NCBI GenBank assembly: GCA_030734395.1
Contig: JAUZTG010000029.1
Span: 4,898,001-4,962,000 of the forward strand
Length of the DNA: 64,000 nucleotides
Reading direction: 5' to 3'
Origin: Sarocladium kiliense
Lineage: Eukaryota; Ascomycota; Sordariomycetes; Hypocreales; Sarocladiaceae
This document shows, piece after piece, positions 1 to 10,615 of the stretch. The notes beneath the pieces are model-generated. The model was not told the DNA's origin, ran no database searches, and saw nothing but the letters and a program-made list of their open reading frames with translations. A program made the position numbers and the translations under genes. How positions within the stretch are numbered: position 1 is the first letter of the stretch; every line of letters begins with the position of its first letter.

Positions 1-1773
1 CATTGATTGATTGAAGCCACCCGCCGGAGGGCCTGGCAAATCTGGAATGGGTTAGCAAGGCGTTGGCGAGTGCCGGCTGGTGGATTTCAGAGTTTCAATG
101 CTGGTGGAGCTATTGCTGGAGACAACCTCGGAAGTTGTTTTCGTCCCTGGACAGATTGGTCGCAGGATGAAAGAGCGAGTGGGAGGGAGATGGACCCAAC
201 CACCCATGATCAAGTGTTGTATTTGATCTTGTGATGTGGTTGCTGATGGCGTTGAGGGGAAAGAGAGCCCTGTCGCTACGAGGTCCCACTCCACTGTCGA
301 GACAGGGCCCGTCAGATGAGTTTCAGCGGGTGTTGGGAGCAATGTCGCACAGAAGGAGCCACTGGATCTCCCTGAGAGGTACTGGCAGCCGCCGACGACA
401 GCCATCAACAGCCGCTGACAGCCGCTCGATACCCACGCTCTCGAGTATACGCTAAGGTATCTGCTAAGGTATCTGCTAAGGCATCTGCTAAGGTATCTGG
501 GGACATGTCGGCCACTAACAACGGCCGCTAAAGACTACTGACAGCCCCTAAACGTGACCTCCCATGGCGTCCTTTGAACCTTCGGCCACTCCCCGCTACA
601 GAACTCTTGAAATCCACTAAATTGACACAATTACTGTGCAGTAGCTGCCCTGTGCCGCGCGGGACTGGAGCTGGACTGGAATCGAAAGGTGCCCAGAGCA
701 GAGCAGCCAGCCATCAACCATCAACCTCCACCATCAACCTAGACCACATCCCCTCTTCCCTCCCCTGTACCCTGTCCCCACGCCCACTGCAACATCACCC
801 ATCCATCATCACCTCCTCCCACGTTGCGCGCGCATCCTTGGATCGAGACATTCCAGCTGATCACCCGCAAGGATCGCTGTCCATCCCGAATTATTATCCA
901 AATTCGCTTCAGCCGCTCCGTCTCTAACCCAGTCAGTCCTGCTCGCTACCGCAACGGATCCTTCCGAATCTGCCTCACCACGCCCTGGTCATCCACTCAT
1001 CTGCAGCATGCATCCTCGTCAATGAGATCACAAGGCTGACTATGAATAGATTCACGCACCGTAGACGTGAACATTGACGATGCCCAGCCGCCATCACGAG
1101 CCAGCTGAGCTCAGACAAGACACACCGAGCCGAGGCATCGACTCAGTCCGTCTTGCCGCTGCCACCAACGCAGTTGCGACCACCACCACCACCACAAACC
1201 ATACCTACAACGGCATATACCTGACCCCCGTCCAACAGCCGACAATGGTCACCGATGGCGTCTCAACTAGCGCCTCATGCGGTGCCACTTGGGCAACTCC
1301 CATCCCCGTTTGACTCCTGTCAGTCGCAAAACTGCAGGTGGCTGCACGCTTATGTGATTTTCTTACTACTTGCGCAAGGAGAAGGGACGATCCTCATCCC
1401 GGGCCTCTCCCCGATCATGCGCGGCCAAGCCTCGCCGCAAACGTACACAATCGTGATGCGATTTACTACATTGTGGCTGTTTCATAAACACGAGTCTAAT
1501 CCTCTTGGTCTCTGCCCTAGGATTGGTCTTCCTGATAGCCGCCTGGGCAATAACCGTGCCGTCAATTGACAACATTTGGCCAAGGCTGGGATGCATCCAA
1601 ATCCCGTTATCGGTGACCACGTGCACAAGATCTCGATTCATGGTATCGAAAATCCGCTTCCATTCAACGCCTGGTGAGAAGGCAAAAGCTATCAAATAGC
1701 TCCTTCACACACGTCACAAATATTCCCTACTGTTGGATGCTCATCTGCTCGTTACATCACATCTGCCGACAGC
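1..1773. other. Left-edge intergenic stretch, no supported gene
   Basis: No open frame here shows a recognisable domain, signal peptide or splice-supported continuation. The only clear structure is a short 12-base tandem repeat at 451-498. The stretch 700-960 is C-rich and pyrimidine-rich, as fungal promoters often are. A gene could run off the left edge, but I cannot support one. Confidence 0.5.
451..498. repeat. 12-base tandem repeat, four copies
   Basis: Four head-to-tail copies of GCTAAGGTATCT are at 451-462, 463-474, 475-486 and 487-498. The third copy has one change (GGCATCT). It lies in non-coding sequence. The unit is a multiple of three, but no supported reading frame uses it. Confidence 0.9.
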
Positions 1774-2374
1774 TCAGCGCCTCTCGCTGGCAACCTCCTC
1801 CGCTTTGACGGGCTCTCTATCCTCAGCACCGGGGTAGTTAAGGGCAGCCTCGCCACCCTTGCCACGCTTGCCCATCTCATACGGCCTGTCGGCTCCCATA
1901 TCGTGGATTGGGTCTCTCGCGCTGGCGCCAACACCCTCAAGGCCAGCACGAACGTGTCTCTTAATGTGGTGCAGCTCCTGGCTAGTTTGGCCGGAGACTG
2001 GGTGCCCGAGTCCCTTGTCGAGGTCGGCAGAGGTTGAGCCAGCAAGGGTGTCAGCAGCTGATGCTGTGTACTCCCCGGAGTCGTCGTAAGCCTGGGCAGG
2101 GACCTCGGACTGGGTGTTTGGGGTGAAGGTACGGTCCTTAGGCGCGGCTCCGGGAGTGTGCGTCTCGGCGCGGAACTCGGGGACGGCATCATTGCCGACC
2201 TTGACACCAGGCTTGTGCTATGCGATAGTCAGCATCATGTCGAAACGGTTGTGTTCATGTCCCGCTGGGACAACTCAGTTGAAGTCAACTTACCCCTCCC
2301 TTCATCATGGGCTTGGAGGGCGGGACACGGTTGTGGATCTCCTGGCCAAAGTGGGCATCGGGGTTGGCAGACAT
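1774..2374 (-). CDS. Small conserved hypothetical protein (174 residues)
   Basis: Two exons on the minus strand: 2294-2374 and 1774-2217, with a 76-base intron whose GTAAGT donor is at 2293 and whose TAG acceptor ends at 2218. The first exon encodes MSANPDAHFGQEIHNRVPPS; the second is hydrophilic and rich in Gly, Ala, Glu and Asp, with PAQAYDDSGEYTASAADTLAG in the middle and a C-terminus with a PGAEDREP segment. There is no signal peptide or membrane segment. The pattern resembles a family of small, probably disordered fungal proteins of unknown function that start with MSANPD and end in an AEEVASER tail; this is recalled, not searched. The frame is supported by the good splice consensus and an uninterrupted phase. 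The role is unknown. Confidence 0.72.
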
Positions 2375-3026
2375 GATGATATGTGCTGTTACGTTCGACT
2401 TGATATGTTGTTGTGATGATGGGTGAATCGTACTCGAAAGTCAGGTTCGTTTGGGTAATTGTGAGGGAAGATGGTCACGAGAGCTTGCAAGTGCGGCGAA
2501 GACCATTATTTATTCTCTCCAGACAAAACTCTGCACGATCTTCTTGCATCATAGTTGATGATGTCAAATCTGTCTCATGGTGGGAGGAGCAATGTCCTTG
2601 CATTACATCACATCTCGATGTCAACCTTCGCCATCGTGCTGGACTAGACCTTCGTTCAGCGCGTTTGAGCAACTGAAAACTGTGCTCCAGGGCTTTGTTC
2701 CCATATTGAGAGGAGAAGGTTGCGGGGAACGAATGGCCCGGGAGAATCTCACGGCCATAGATATTGGGCATCTCAAGGCTGAAGGAATCGCGATTACTGG
2801 CCATGTCTGGTACGGTGTGGGGGGTGGCCGGGAAGGAAACTCCGGGAGCATATCTCGTCACATGAGGTGGGAAATACCACGGCCATCATGTACTTGTGCA
2901 TCTTGCCAACCACTGGAATTAATTTTTTTTTTGTTCGAGCTATAGACTGCACTGGCTGCCGGACCGTGTAGCTATGAGAAGTTGAGGATGCGGTGGTAGA
3001 CGTGATAGTCTCGTTCAATGCGACCA
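2375..3026. other. Intergenic, upstream of the 174-residue gene
   Basis: Promoter and leader side of the minus-strand gene that starts at 2374, and the 3' side of the phosphoesterase gene ending at 3027. A 128-codon minus-strand frame at 2475-2861 has no recognisable feature and is probably chance. A T-rich run lies at about 2923-2934. Confidence 0.4.
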
Positions 3027-4061
3027 TCACCCTCGAGGAAGTGCAATATCGACAATCCAGGGCAATTGATGCGCATCTCCATCGTTCCCCTCTCCTTGAA
3101 TTGACGCATTGATGAATAGTGTCTTTTGGTTTCCTGTATCTCCACATGTAGCCTGACATGCTCCCAGCCGTCGATATCTCTCCATCTTTTCTCTTTTCTC
3201 GTCGAAGACCTCCTCAGAGTCGTACCTTCCGGGTTTCAACGTCGCCAGGCTCTCTATCAAAGTTGAATTGTCATTATCAATGTGCGTCAAATGAGACGTA
3301 GGTCTTCTCTTTTCCTCCTCCGAAGCCGTTCCCCCTCGTCGCCAGGCGACCAGTTTGGCACTCCAGGCTTCATGTATATGCCCAAATCAGTGTAGTCTCG
3401 GTCTGGCATTTTCAATAGCCGCGAAGATTCCGTGAGAGCCTCCTCGTTTGGCGTCGTGGGTGCGGTCGAGGATGCCCAGGGGCGGACAGTGCGTGATGGC
3501 AATGTCGATGTTGTTGGGGATGGCGCAGATGTGTCCGTCGTTGGGGTATGATTGTGGTTCTGAGATGGATACGGGGTTTGGTATGTATTGGAAGCACCAG
3601 GTGGCGTGCTTGGAGGGTGTGAATGGGCTTGCGTAGATCTTCAGCTTTGCGCCGTTGGCGAGGATGAAGGTATGTGTCCGTTCGTGGAGGAGCTTGATGC
3701 CTGACGCGGCGGCTTCTGTGAACATGGCCTCAACCTGTCCGAAGTGGCCGTACTCTCGCCGGATAACTTCTTCATCGTCGCTTAGGTTCAGGCCCGAGGA
3801 CTGCAGGATTCGTTGAAAGGCCGTGGTATCGAGTGTGAAGTCATGGTTGCCTGGGATGACGAACTTGAGTGGTGCTTGGATGGCACGGAGAAGGTTGATG
3901 GATTCGTTGTATTCTGAGACTTTGGACTCTTCGGTTAGGTCTCCGCAGTGGATGAGGATGTCGATGGGGGTAGACGGAAGAAGGTTATGGGGGAAGGAGT
4001 AGACATGGGTGTCTGAGAGGATGAGGAGGCGGGTTGAGATGGTGTTCCCTTTTTGAGGCAT
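3027..4061 (-). pseudogene. Calcineurin-like metallophosphoesterase interrupted by an in-frame TGA
   Basis: A metal-dependent phosphoesterase of the MPPED / UPF0046-like branch. Reading from ATG 4061 gives SDTH (about residue 18), HCGDL (about 40) and PGNHDF (about 72), three of the metal-site motifs, then ITHCPPLG. Codon 225, at 3387-3389, is TGA. Beyond it the same frame stays open to the stop at 3027 and carries the remaining ligand motif FGHIHE plus the family C-terminus (LFINASIQGE, QLPWIVDI). The stop falls where related fungal proteins, as I recall them, have Cys in RLHCFGHIHE. Without readthrough the product is 224 residues and lacks the last metal ligands, so it should be inactive. 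Options are a recent nonsense mutation, a base-call error or stop-codon readthrough. An upstream in-frame ATG at 4190 is less likely as start because family similarity begins after 4061. Confidence 0.8.
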
Positions 4062-6278
4062 GATGGTGACGGGTGAGTGCAGATGATGAGTCTTCGATGC
4101 TGACTTGGGAGATAACACAGTGCCAGGCGTACAATAGTAGGAAGGCCGGTAGGTTAAGGTTGGTTCACTACAGTGCAAAGCTTCTGGCACTGCTCTCGCT
4201 TCCGAGGATGGATCATGTCTTCACGGCAGCTCAACGGTGTAAAGGGTGCACAACCAAGGTCATATGGAAATGTATCGGGAACAGCATTCAGTCAAGTGTA
4301 CAAAACCTGTCCAGGGAAGCACTGATCTTACTCGACACAGTACCCCTGGCATGATGATTGAGGATGGAATTACAGGCCCAAGGTTCTACATGAAGCTTAA
4401 TTCGCCTCTAAATAAGATCGTGACGGTCCTTCTCGCCAGTAAAAGTTAGGTCATCTCCCAGCGAAGGAGATGACATCAAGTAGATCTCAACCTACTACCA
4501 GTTGGCTGTACGTCTGAATCTCTACTACAACATCTTTGCTCTGGTAGCTCTCACAATCAAACGACCAGGTCAGACCCCGGCACAGAGTCAACGCATCGGG
4601 ACCGAGAACTGCGTCCTGCAATGACAGCCCAAGGAATCCCTCACCGTGCCTAAAGTCAAACAACAGGCCTGAGGTTGCACAACATGGGACAACGCAACGC
4701 AGCTGCAGTCTCCAATTAGACTGCACCACGAGGGAGGCCTATACCGACTGTGCCGGATCAAAGTCTTCTCCATGCGGTCGTTTTCCGGAGAGGCATCTTC
4801 TTTGCAAGTGGCCATTCGGTGCGCTTCACTACCCAGCGAGAGCTGCATATCCAACATATCCCAGACCGCCTCTTGCGCCAGGGCTTTCAGCTCTCCAGAT
4901 CGATTATGCAAGTCATCGCACCCTGACCCTGTCCACAGCCAGTCAACGTCCAGTCCACCATCTCTGCGCTTCCGATCACCCATCCGATGATCCATCTCAC
5001 ATCTCGACCCGGTCAAGCGCCCATCGGTCAAAGAACAACGATACAAGACATTTACAACGCGTCCTTCCCGCCTGGCGACATGCCTTAGTGTCCCACACCA
5101 CGATAGGATCCAGCCAATAGCTGCGTCGGTGTGGCAGACGTCGATGGACAGGGACCAGGATTGTTTCGGTGTTGGCGGGCATGCACGACACTTTGGTGGA
5201 GTCCTGCTGGTGTTTGCTTTTGCTTTTTGGTGTCAAAGTTTAAAGTCAAAAAAATTCAAAAGCAAGATGGTTGAGAGAGTTTATCACCTTGCAGATGCAG
5301 GAGATGCCGACTTCGGGCGCAGGCCAAGCCGGCTTCATCGTTGCTTCTTTCGGAGGGAGAAAGCAAAGAGGAAGGATTTTCCTGAGTAGATGTGGAGTTA
5401 GACTGAAGAAAAGCAGCAAAAGGATCAGGAATTGAGTTCTCACAGTTAGACGTGAGGGTATCTGACTGCGAAGTCCTGGATACGGCATCTCCACTTGCTG
5501 CAGCCACGCGAGACACATAGCCGTGGACATGCAGGCGGCCACAAATGTGACAAGTCGCTGCATATCGGGTGGCAGCCTCGCTCTAGGGGGAGAGCGGGAA
5601 AAGGCTCACTAAGCGCCGGATCTTGAGGGGGATCTCTGTGTGCATCGAGCTTGATATGGCGATCATCATCGCTTCGTTCCGGGTGAGGTTATCGACTTAC
5701 ATTGCTTGAAGCAGCGCATAGTCAAGGATTTGACTCAGCGCAAGACCTCGTAGAACGTCTATCTGACTGCATGCTTCGCAGGTCCCTCCAGTGAATGAAA
5801 CGGCGATATTGACACGAGTAGAAAAAGGTGTGGCATGACAAACTGAAAAGCTGTCCAGGATCAAGACGGACGGCTACCTGCAGCAAAGACCGAGACATCC
5901 CCTTCCTCTACCCGGTGGCGCTCTGCAGTGCTGCCCGAGTTGATCACGGACGGGAGCGAGTTGGTATTCTGATTTGAGAGTCGTCTTTGGAGCTGCAGTC
6001 GGCGGGTGCTTGCTTGCGTCGTGCGTTTGTCCAGCAGGCACTGCATAAGGCGCTGGACTAGAAGGTCTATATCAAGAGAGGGAACCCCAAGTCATCGATC
6101 TGTGTGACTTTCTCTTTTCTCTTCTCTTTTGCTATACCTGAAGCACACTCGAATCAGAATTCCTTCTGGCTTATAGACTGAGCTCTTCGGCACGTCCTGT
6201 CAAGACGCACCTCACTGCATTATCGACCCCTTCGCCTCCCAGCCACGCTATCCTCCCTCAGCCTGGCCGTCTCAGGTC
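4062..6278. other. Gene-poor 2.2 kb with a possible broken minus-strand gene
   Basis: No complete gene is recognisable. Several minus-strand pieces look protein-like: about 5861-6100 (polar, ending FAAG before a GTAGCC), about 5710-5800 (containing a TCEAC motif followed by an amphipathic segment), about 5270-5590 (containing TCHICG then a Ser/Thr-rich stretch) and about 4750-4940 (helical, containing ELKALAQEAVWDMLDM). A GTAAGT donor at about 5701 and a CCCCCTAG acceptor at about 5585 could join two of them. The CxxC plus helical arrangement is loosely like the C-terminal half of AflR-type Zn2Cys6 regulators, but no DNA-binding domain was found. I cannot build a continuous model, so it may be a degraded gene or chance. 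Confidence 0.22.
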
Positions 6279-8108
6279 ATGACCAAGACCACGGGCACCA
6301 TGAAGGCCATCAGCCGCCCTGACGCCAAAGACTTCGAAAAGGTCTACGAACAAGCATACCGCGTCTTCCACAGCATCCACAAGCAAGCAATCACAGCTCC
6401 CGACCTTCTCCACACCTGTCTCCGTTCCCTGCCAAACATCATCGAGAACTATCCATCCTTCCCTGTACCAGTTCAAATCGAGAGACTCGGCGTCAAGACA
6501 GGCTGCGGCATCGTCAGCGGCAACTCATACTGGTCTGATGCCTCGCAGACGGGGATGCATGTGCAGGGGGTGGACTTTATGGTGTCGGTCCCGAAGCCGG
6601 TGAATGTCGTGATTCAAGATGGGACGGTGAAAGAGAAAGTGAAGGAAAAGAATGTTGTGCAGAGTTGGTTTGGTGAAAGTGACCATCATGTCCTTGTGCT
6701 GTTCTTTGCTTGGAAGGCTGTGCTTTCTGCGCGATGGGCCGAGATGGTCCAGGACGCAACTGGATCAACTCAGCAAGCCACAGACACAGCCAGCGACACC
6801 AGCAAGGAGAACGCTTCGAAGATCATTGACGTCCAACTCTTTGATGTCAGTGAGGAGGCCTACCATTGGTGGTGCAAGGTGCTCTCCGACGGCAGTGGCT
6901 GGACTGCGCGGCTTGAGATTGATGGAGTGAAGAGTTACTCTCCATGGTCGACCACCCTTCAGGGTCAGTATTCCTTCTCCGTTCACCGAATTGGAGAGGG
7001 AGAAAATACGAATGGTGCCAGTCCTCGCGGAACCTCTTTCTCGGATGCACTGAACCACGTCATTAGGTACTGCGAATACCACAATGCCGCTGGGCAAGGC
7101 CTCACCGCGCTGTTCGCAGCTCTCATCGTTCCAATGGTTTCTCACTGCGGGCACTCCATCACTCTCCCAGCACCAAAGAGTGCCAGTCCTGCACCTGTTT
7201 TTGACAACCACTCCTTGCAGATCCCCCGACTGGGATACCTCGTCTCCCGCCTGGACAAGCTCCTGACTCTGAGCTGCAACGTCCGAGGGATCAAGTCCCT
7301 GCTCCACAGTGCCTTCTTCAATCTTGATGTGCCTTGCAACCTCGCTGGCGCATGGCTGCAAGGTGGGCTGATGGTGTTGGATGGGGTTGAGTCTCCTTCT
7401 GAGAAAGCGGCACCGTTGATGATGAGGGATCCGGCTATTGGGTCACTCTGGGCTGGAGTGTTCACCCTGGGCATACAGAAAGAGGTATTTGACGAGATGA
7501 GGAGAGGTATCTGGGAGGTTGATCTTGTCACTGCTGCTGTCACCGGGACAATGCAGTCGTTCTTCCAGGTCCCGTCTGCTCCTGTCGTCAGAGACTCGGA
7601 TGACCTCTCGTTGGCAGATGAGTGTCGAGTTGCCGCCCAAATCTACGGCATGGAGCCAGTAGCGTTTCCACCTCCCGGAATGATGAGTCAAAGCATGGTT
7701 CGCGGTGAAGTTCTGGAGTTGGCTCGACAGGGGAGATCGCATCTTGCTATTCTACGGGCATTCGCGTGGCGTGACGCGGAGGGGCGGTCCCAGAAGGTTG
7801 AGCCATTGGCGACCCCGAGTGTGAGGATGAAGAAAAATGGAGATGTGGTTACATACGAGCAGCAAGTGGTGAGAAACGAGGTGGAAGCCTGGGAAAGGGA
7901 TCAGGCGGCGATGATGACGGTGCCCTTGCATTGGGCTGGCGAGGTGGACTATAAGGGCATGGAGATGGAGCGGGATGAAGCCTCGAGGGAGGCGGTGAGG
8001 AGGGTCATTGAGATGAAGATGAGGTGGGGAGAGGGACTGGATGTTGTGATGGGAGGGAAGATGGGGATGCATGTTTGGATGGTGATGGAGGAGTGGGAGG
8101 AGGCTTGA
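6279..8108 (+). CDS. Conserved-looking protein of unknown function (609 residues)
   Basis: Single intronless frame of 610 codons. The composition is that of a soluble cytosolic or nuclear protein: no signal peptide and no clear membrane segment. It begins with an acidic/basic helical stretch (DFEKVYEQAYRVFHSIHKQA) and later has Trp-rich and Gly-rich patches (SLWAGVFTLG; MKMRWGEGLDVV near the end). A Ser/Thr/Lys-rich insertion lies around residues 160-180. I do not recognise a catalytic motif or named domain. The ATG at 6279 is followed by a second in-frame ATG at 6300; either could be the start. The length of the open frame and even protein-like composition throughout argue for a real gene. 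The upstream 150 bases are C/T-rich, as expected of a fungal promoter. Confidence 0.75.
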   Translation: MTKTTGTMKAISRPDAKDFEKVYEQAYRVFHSIHKQAITAPDLLHTCLRSLPNIIENYPSFPVPVQIERLGVKTGCGIVSGNSYWSDASQTGMHVQGVDFMVSVPKPVNVVIQDGTVKEKVKEKNVVQSWFGESDHHVLVLFFAWKAVLSARWAEMVQDATGSTQQATDTASDTSKENASKIIDVQLFDVSEEAYHWWCKVLSDGSGWTARLEIDGVKSYSPWSTTLQGQYSFSVHRIGEGENTNGASPRGTSFSDALNHVIRYCEYHNAAGQGLTALFAALIVPMVSHCGHSITLPAPKSASPAPVFDNHSLQIPRLGYLVSRLDKLLTLSCNVRGIKSLLHSAFFNLDVPCNLAGAWLQGGLMVLDGVESPSEKAAPLMMRDPAIGSLWAGVFTLGIQKEVFDEMRRGIWEVDLVTAAVTGTMQSFFQVPSAPVVRDSDDLSLADECRVAAQIYGMEPVAFPPPGMMSQSMVRGEVLELARQGRSHLAILRAFAWRDAEGRSQKVEPLATPSVRMKKNGDVVTYEQQVVRNEVEAWERDQAAMMTVPLHWAGEVDYKGMEMERDEASREAVRRVIEMKMRWGEGLDVVMGGKMGMHVWMVMEEWEEA

Positions 8109-9275
8109 CGAGGGTGTAGGGCAGGATGTAGGGGGCTATGAGGTGGTCAGAGATGCGAGATACTCACGACTTGAGGACACTGTTCTGGACTGTCATGTCC
8201 TCTATTCTGGCTCACAGGGCGTCTTCCTTGGATCTACAGCGAGTTTTGTCGCTTCATCGTTGTCTTGACGGTGTCGCTTTCTCTTCTATATCCTAACTGG
8301 TTGGAACCAATCAGCCAGTATGGTGAACCATTCTTTACTTATTCTACTAGAACCTGTGTGAATGAGTGTATTTGCCGTCCAACTGCTTGCCCCTTACATT
8401 AGTGATAAACGACAAAGCGTTGGTCCCTGGTTACTACTTCGTCCCTAGACTCACGGATCGAGAAAGGCGGCTCTTCACGATTGTCCCGCTCCTATCTCTC
8501 GGGCGTTTATGAACCGTAAGATCATCATGCGACGTCAGTCACTATTCACGTCACATCATGGCGATGAATGTGCTGATTCACCGAAAGGATTGGGTTGCCT
8601 CAATTCGCATATCTCCGGCTTGGAATCGCATACTTGTCCTCTTCAGCGGCGTGCGGGTTCTGCGTCAAAGAACGCAATGGTATCCCTTGAGGCACCATAA
8701 CCATGAACAATAACAAGACTGATCTGTGCTGCCCAAGTTATCACGTCGCTGTGTTCTGAAGGAGTCACAACATGGCTCATTATTATGCACATGATCCCCA
8801 GTTCTTTGAACATCTCCATCTCCCTTGCTATGGCTGTCATTTTTACTTAGGACCCAGCTGGGCTATCAACCCTTTCAACCTAGCATCTATCCCAGCACGA
8901 GCCACGCAGTGGCCATGACGGGCGCTTCTTTCTCGACAACTCTCTTCCTTGACGTCGCACGGGTCTGCGGTTTCGATTGGGTTGGTGTGACTGAATGCAA
9001 ATCCAAGGAACACTTGAGCATCTGATTCATCTTTCCAAACCTTTGAGCAAAAACTCCTAGGCGACCCCCAAACACTCATATTGTGACTTTCTGCCCTTCT
9101 CTTGATGATTCACTGCTCTAATCCCTATATATCAGGCGCATCACCGTTCAAAGCTCAAAGACACTACAGTTTCTCCAAACATCCTCTTCTCGCAACAACT
9201 GTACTGTACGGTATTCCAACAGTCTATTCTCTGAAAGTCCAGTCCACCTCGTCACTTCACTCGCCACATTTCGTC
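8109..9275. other. Intergenic, nothing recognised
   Basis: 1.2 kb between two plus-strand genes. Small open frames have no domain or splice support. The last 200 bases are the presumed promoter and leader of the coiled-coil gene starting at 9276; a frame-compatible ATG at 9102 would add 58 residues unlike the rest of that protein. Confidence 0.5.
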
Positions 9276-10274
9276 ATGAGTTCCTCAATGCACAATGTCC
9301 CCGTGAGTGGTGCCCTCAACTCACAGCCCGCCGCGCTCCCTGCCTCCCAGTCTGGAGACCTTCAACGACAGATGGAGGAGCAGGCTCTCAAGATGAGAGA
9401 GGATATGGTCGCCATCGAGAGGTTGATGTCTGAGCTAGGAAACGATATTAGGAGGACCAAGGAAGAGATCCAGAAGACCAAGGACGCAGCGGAGCGCAGT
9501 ACTCTTCAAACCAAGTACGACGGGCAGCACAAGGACTTCCGCCTCCTAGGCATGGAACTGCAAGTCAAGGCGTATACTCTGAAGGCACATCTCGGACGAC
9601 TCGCGGTCGAATACGAGAAATCCTTCCACGACGCTCAGGACGGACTTTGGACACAGCAGCGCGCCCGTTGCGATGCCCTTTTTGCCGAACTGGAAGCGGA
9701 ACGAGCCGAGAGAAGGCAGCATAGGACTAAGATCGACAAAGTGATAACTGAGTCGACCCAGATTCCCATCCGATTGGCGGAATCGCATCTTGAGAAGCAT
9801 AAGAGACTCCTGCAGAGGGATCCCGCTTTTGCTATCGAGGACGGGAAACTAGAAGCAACTCTAGCCAGTCTCGCTGGGTTCCGAGACTACTACATCAAGG
9901 CTGGAACCGGATCCGGATCTTCTCAAACTGATTCAAACGTTTCCAACAGAACGAGCGACACTGAAGACGAAAAGAAGACACGCGTGCAACAAGACAAACT
10001 GAGCAAACTCTTGGAAATTCTCACGGATGTCCGGGAACTATTCGTTGATTACTCAGATAATCATACCCGTTGGAGTGCTGAGGACCGTGTTGAAGAGCAC
10101 GAGGCGCTGACGTGGATGCTGAATGAGACGTACCGGCGCGCAGATGAGGTTCTTAATCTGGAGGAACCGTGGGCTGTGGAGAAGAAGCGGGAAATGTGGA
10201 AGACCTGTGACAAGGATGGAGAAGCTGCGAACCTGGAGGAGATTATAGTCGCTATGAAGGATCTCATGCTGTAA
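9276..10274 (+). CDS. Coiled-coil protein of unknown function (332 residues)
   Basis: One exon encoding an almost entirely alpha-helical, charged protein. Residues about 30-100 (starting QRQMEEQALKMREDM) and about 110-180 have heptad-like spacing of Leu/Met/Ala between Glu/Lys/Arg, typical of coiled coils. A Ser/Thr-rich linker (about 220-240, SGSSQTDSNVSNRTS) separates it from a helical C-terminal half with EEHEALTWMLNETYRRADEV. No enzyme motif is present. The start is taken at the MSSSMHNV methionine because the 58 residues upstream are of non-helical, promoter-like composition. Similar helical ORFs lie 2.4 kb downstream (12721-13424), so this may be a small lineage-specific group. Function unknown. 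Confidence 0.68.
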   Translation: MSSSMHNVPVSGALNSQPAALPASQSGDLQRQMEEQALKMREDMVAIERLMSELGNDIRRTKEEIQKTKDAAERSTLQTKYDGQHKDFRLLGMELQVKAYTLKAHLGRLAVEYEKSFHDAQDGLWTQQRARCDALFAELEAERAERRQHRTKIDKVITESTQIPIRLAESHLEKHKRLLQRDPAFAIEDGKLEATLASLAGFRDYYIKAGTGSGSSQTDSNVSNRTSDTEDEKKTRVQQDKLSKLLEILTDVRELFVDYSDNHTRWSAEDRVEEHEALTWMLNETYRRADEVLNLEEPWAVEKKREMWKTCDKDGEAANLEEIIVAMKDLML

Positions 10275-10615
10275 TTCTGTACGCGCTTTAGGCCCTGGTC
10301 ACTATAGCAGCACTTGGTGTCCATGGCCATCGTAGCTTGAAGAGATTAGGTGTCTCTACCACTAGCAAATTAAAGGAGATTCATTCTGCATCGAAAACAT
10401 GACTGGAAGATATATGGTGATCTGCCACCAACCTCAGTCAGGAGGCATCCACTACTCGAACTTTTGGTCCGTTCGTATGGTCAGCCAATACATATGATCC
10501 TTCCACTGGTCCAGCTCAAATAGAGATCCACGTCAATAGCTACACTGATACCTTGCAGCTTTGTTTTCGCATCCACCTTGGCCGGCCGGAAGCCAGCGTT
10601 GACAAGTCTGACCAT
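10275..10615. other. Convergent 3' region
   Basis: 341 bases between the stop of the coiled-coil gene and the stop of the minus-strand repeat-precursor gene. I see no gene or distinctive repeat in it; it should hold both transcript ends. Confidence 0.5.

Noticed and set aside
52..408. 118-codon minus-strand ORF at the left edge
   Set aside because: Ser/Thr/Pro-rich with no motif; cannot be linked to any exon inside the window.
2475..2861. 128-codon minus-strand ORF upstream of the small conserved gene
   Set aside because: No recognisable feature; more probably promoter or leader sequence.
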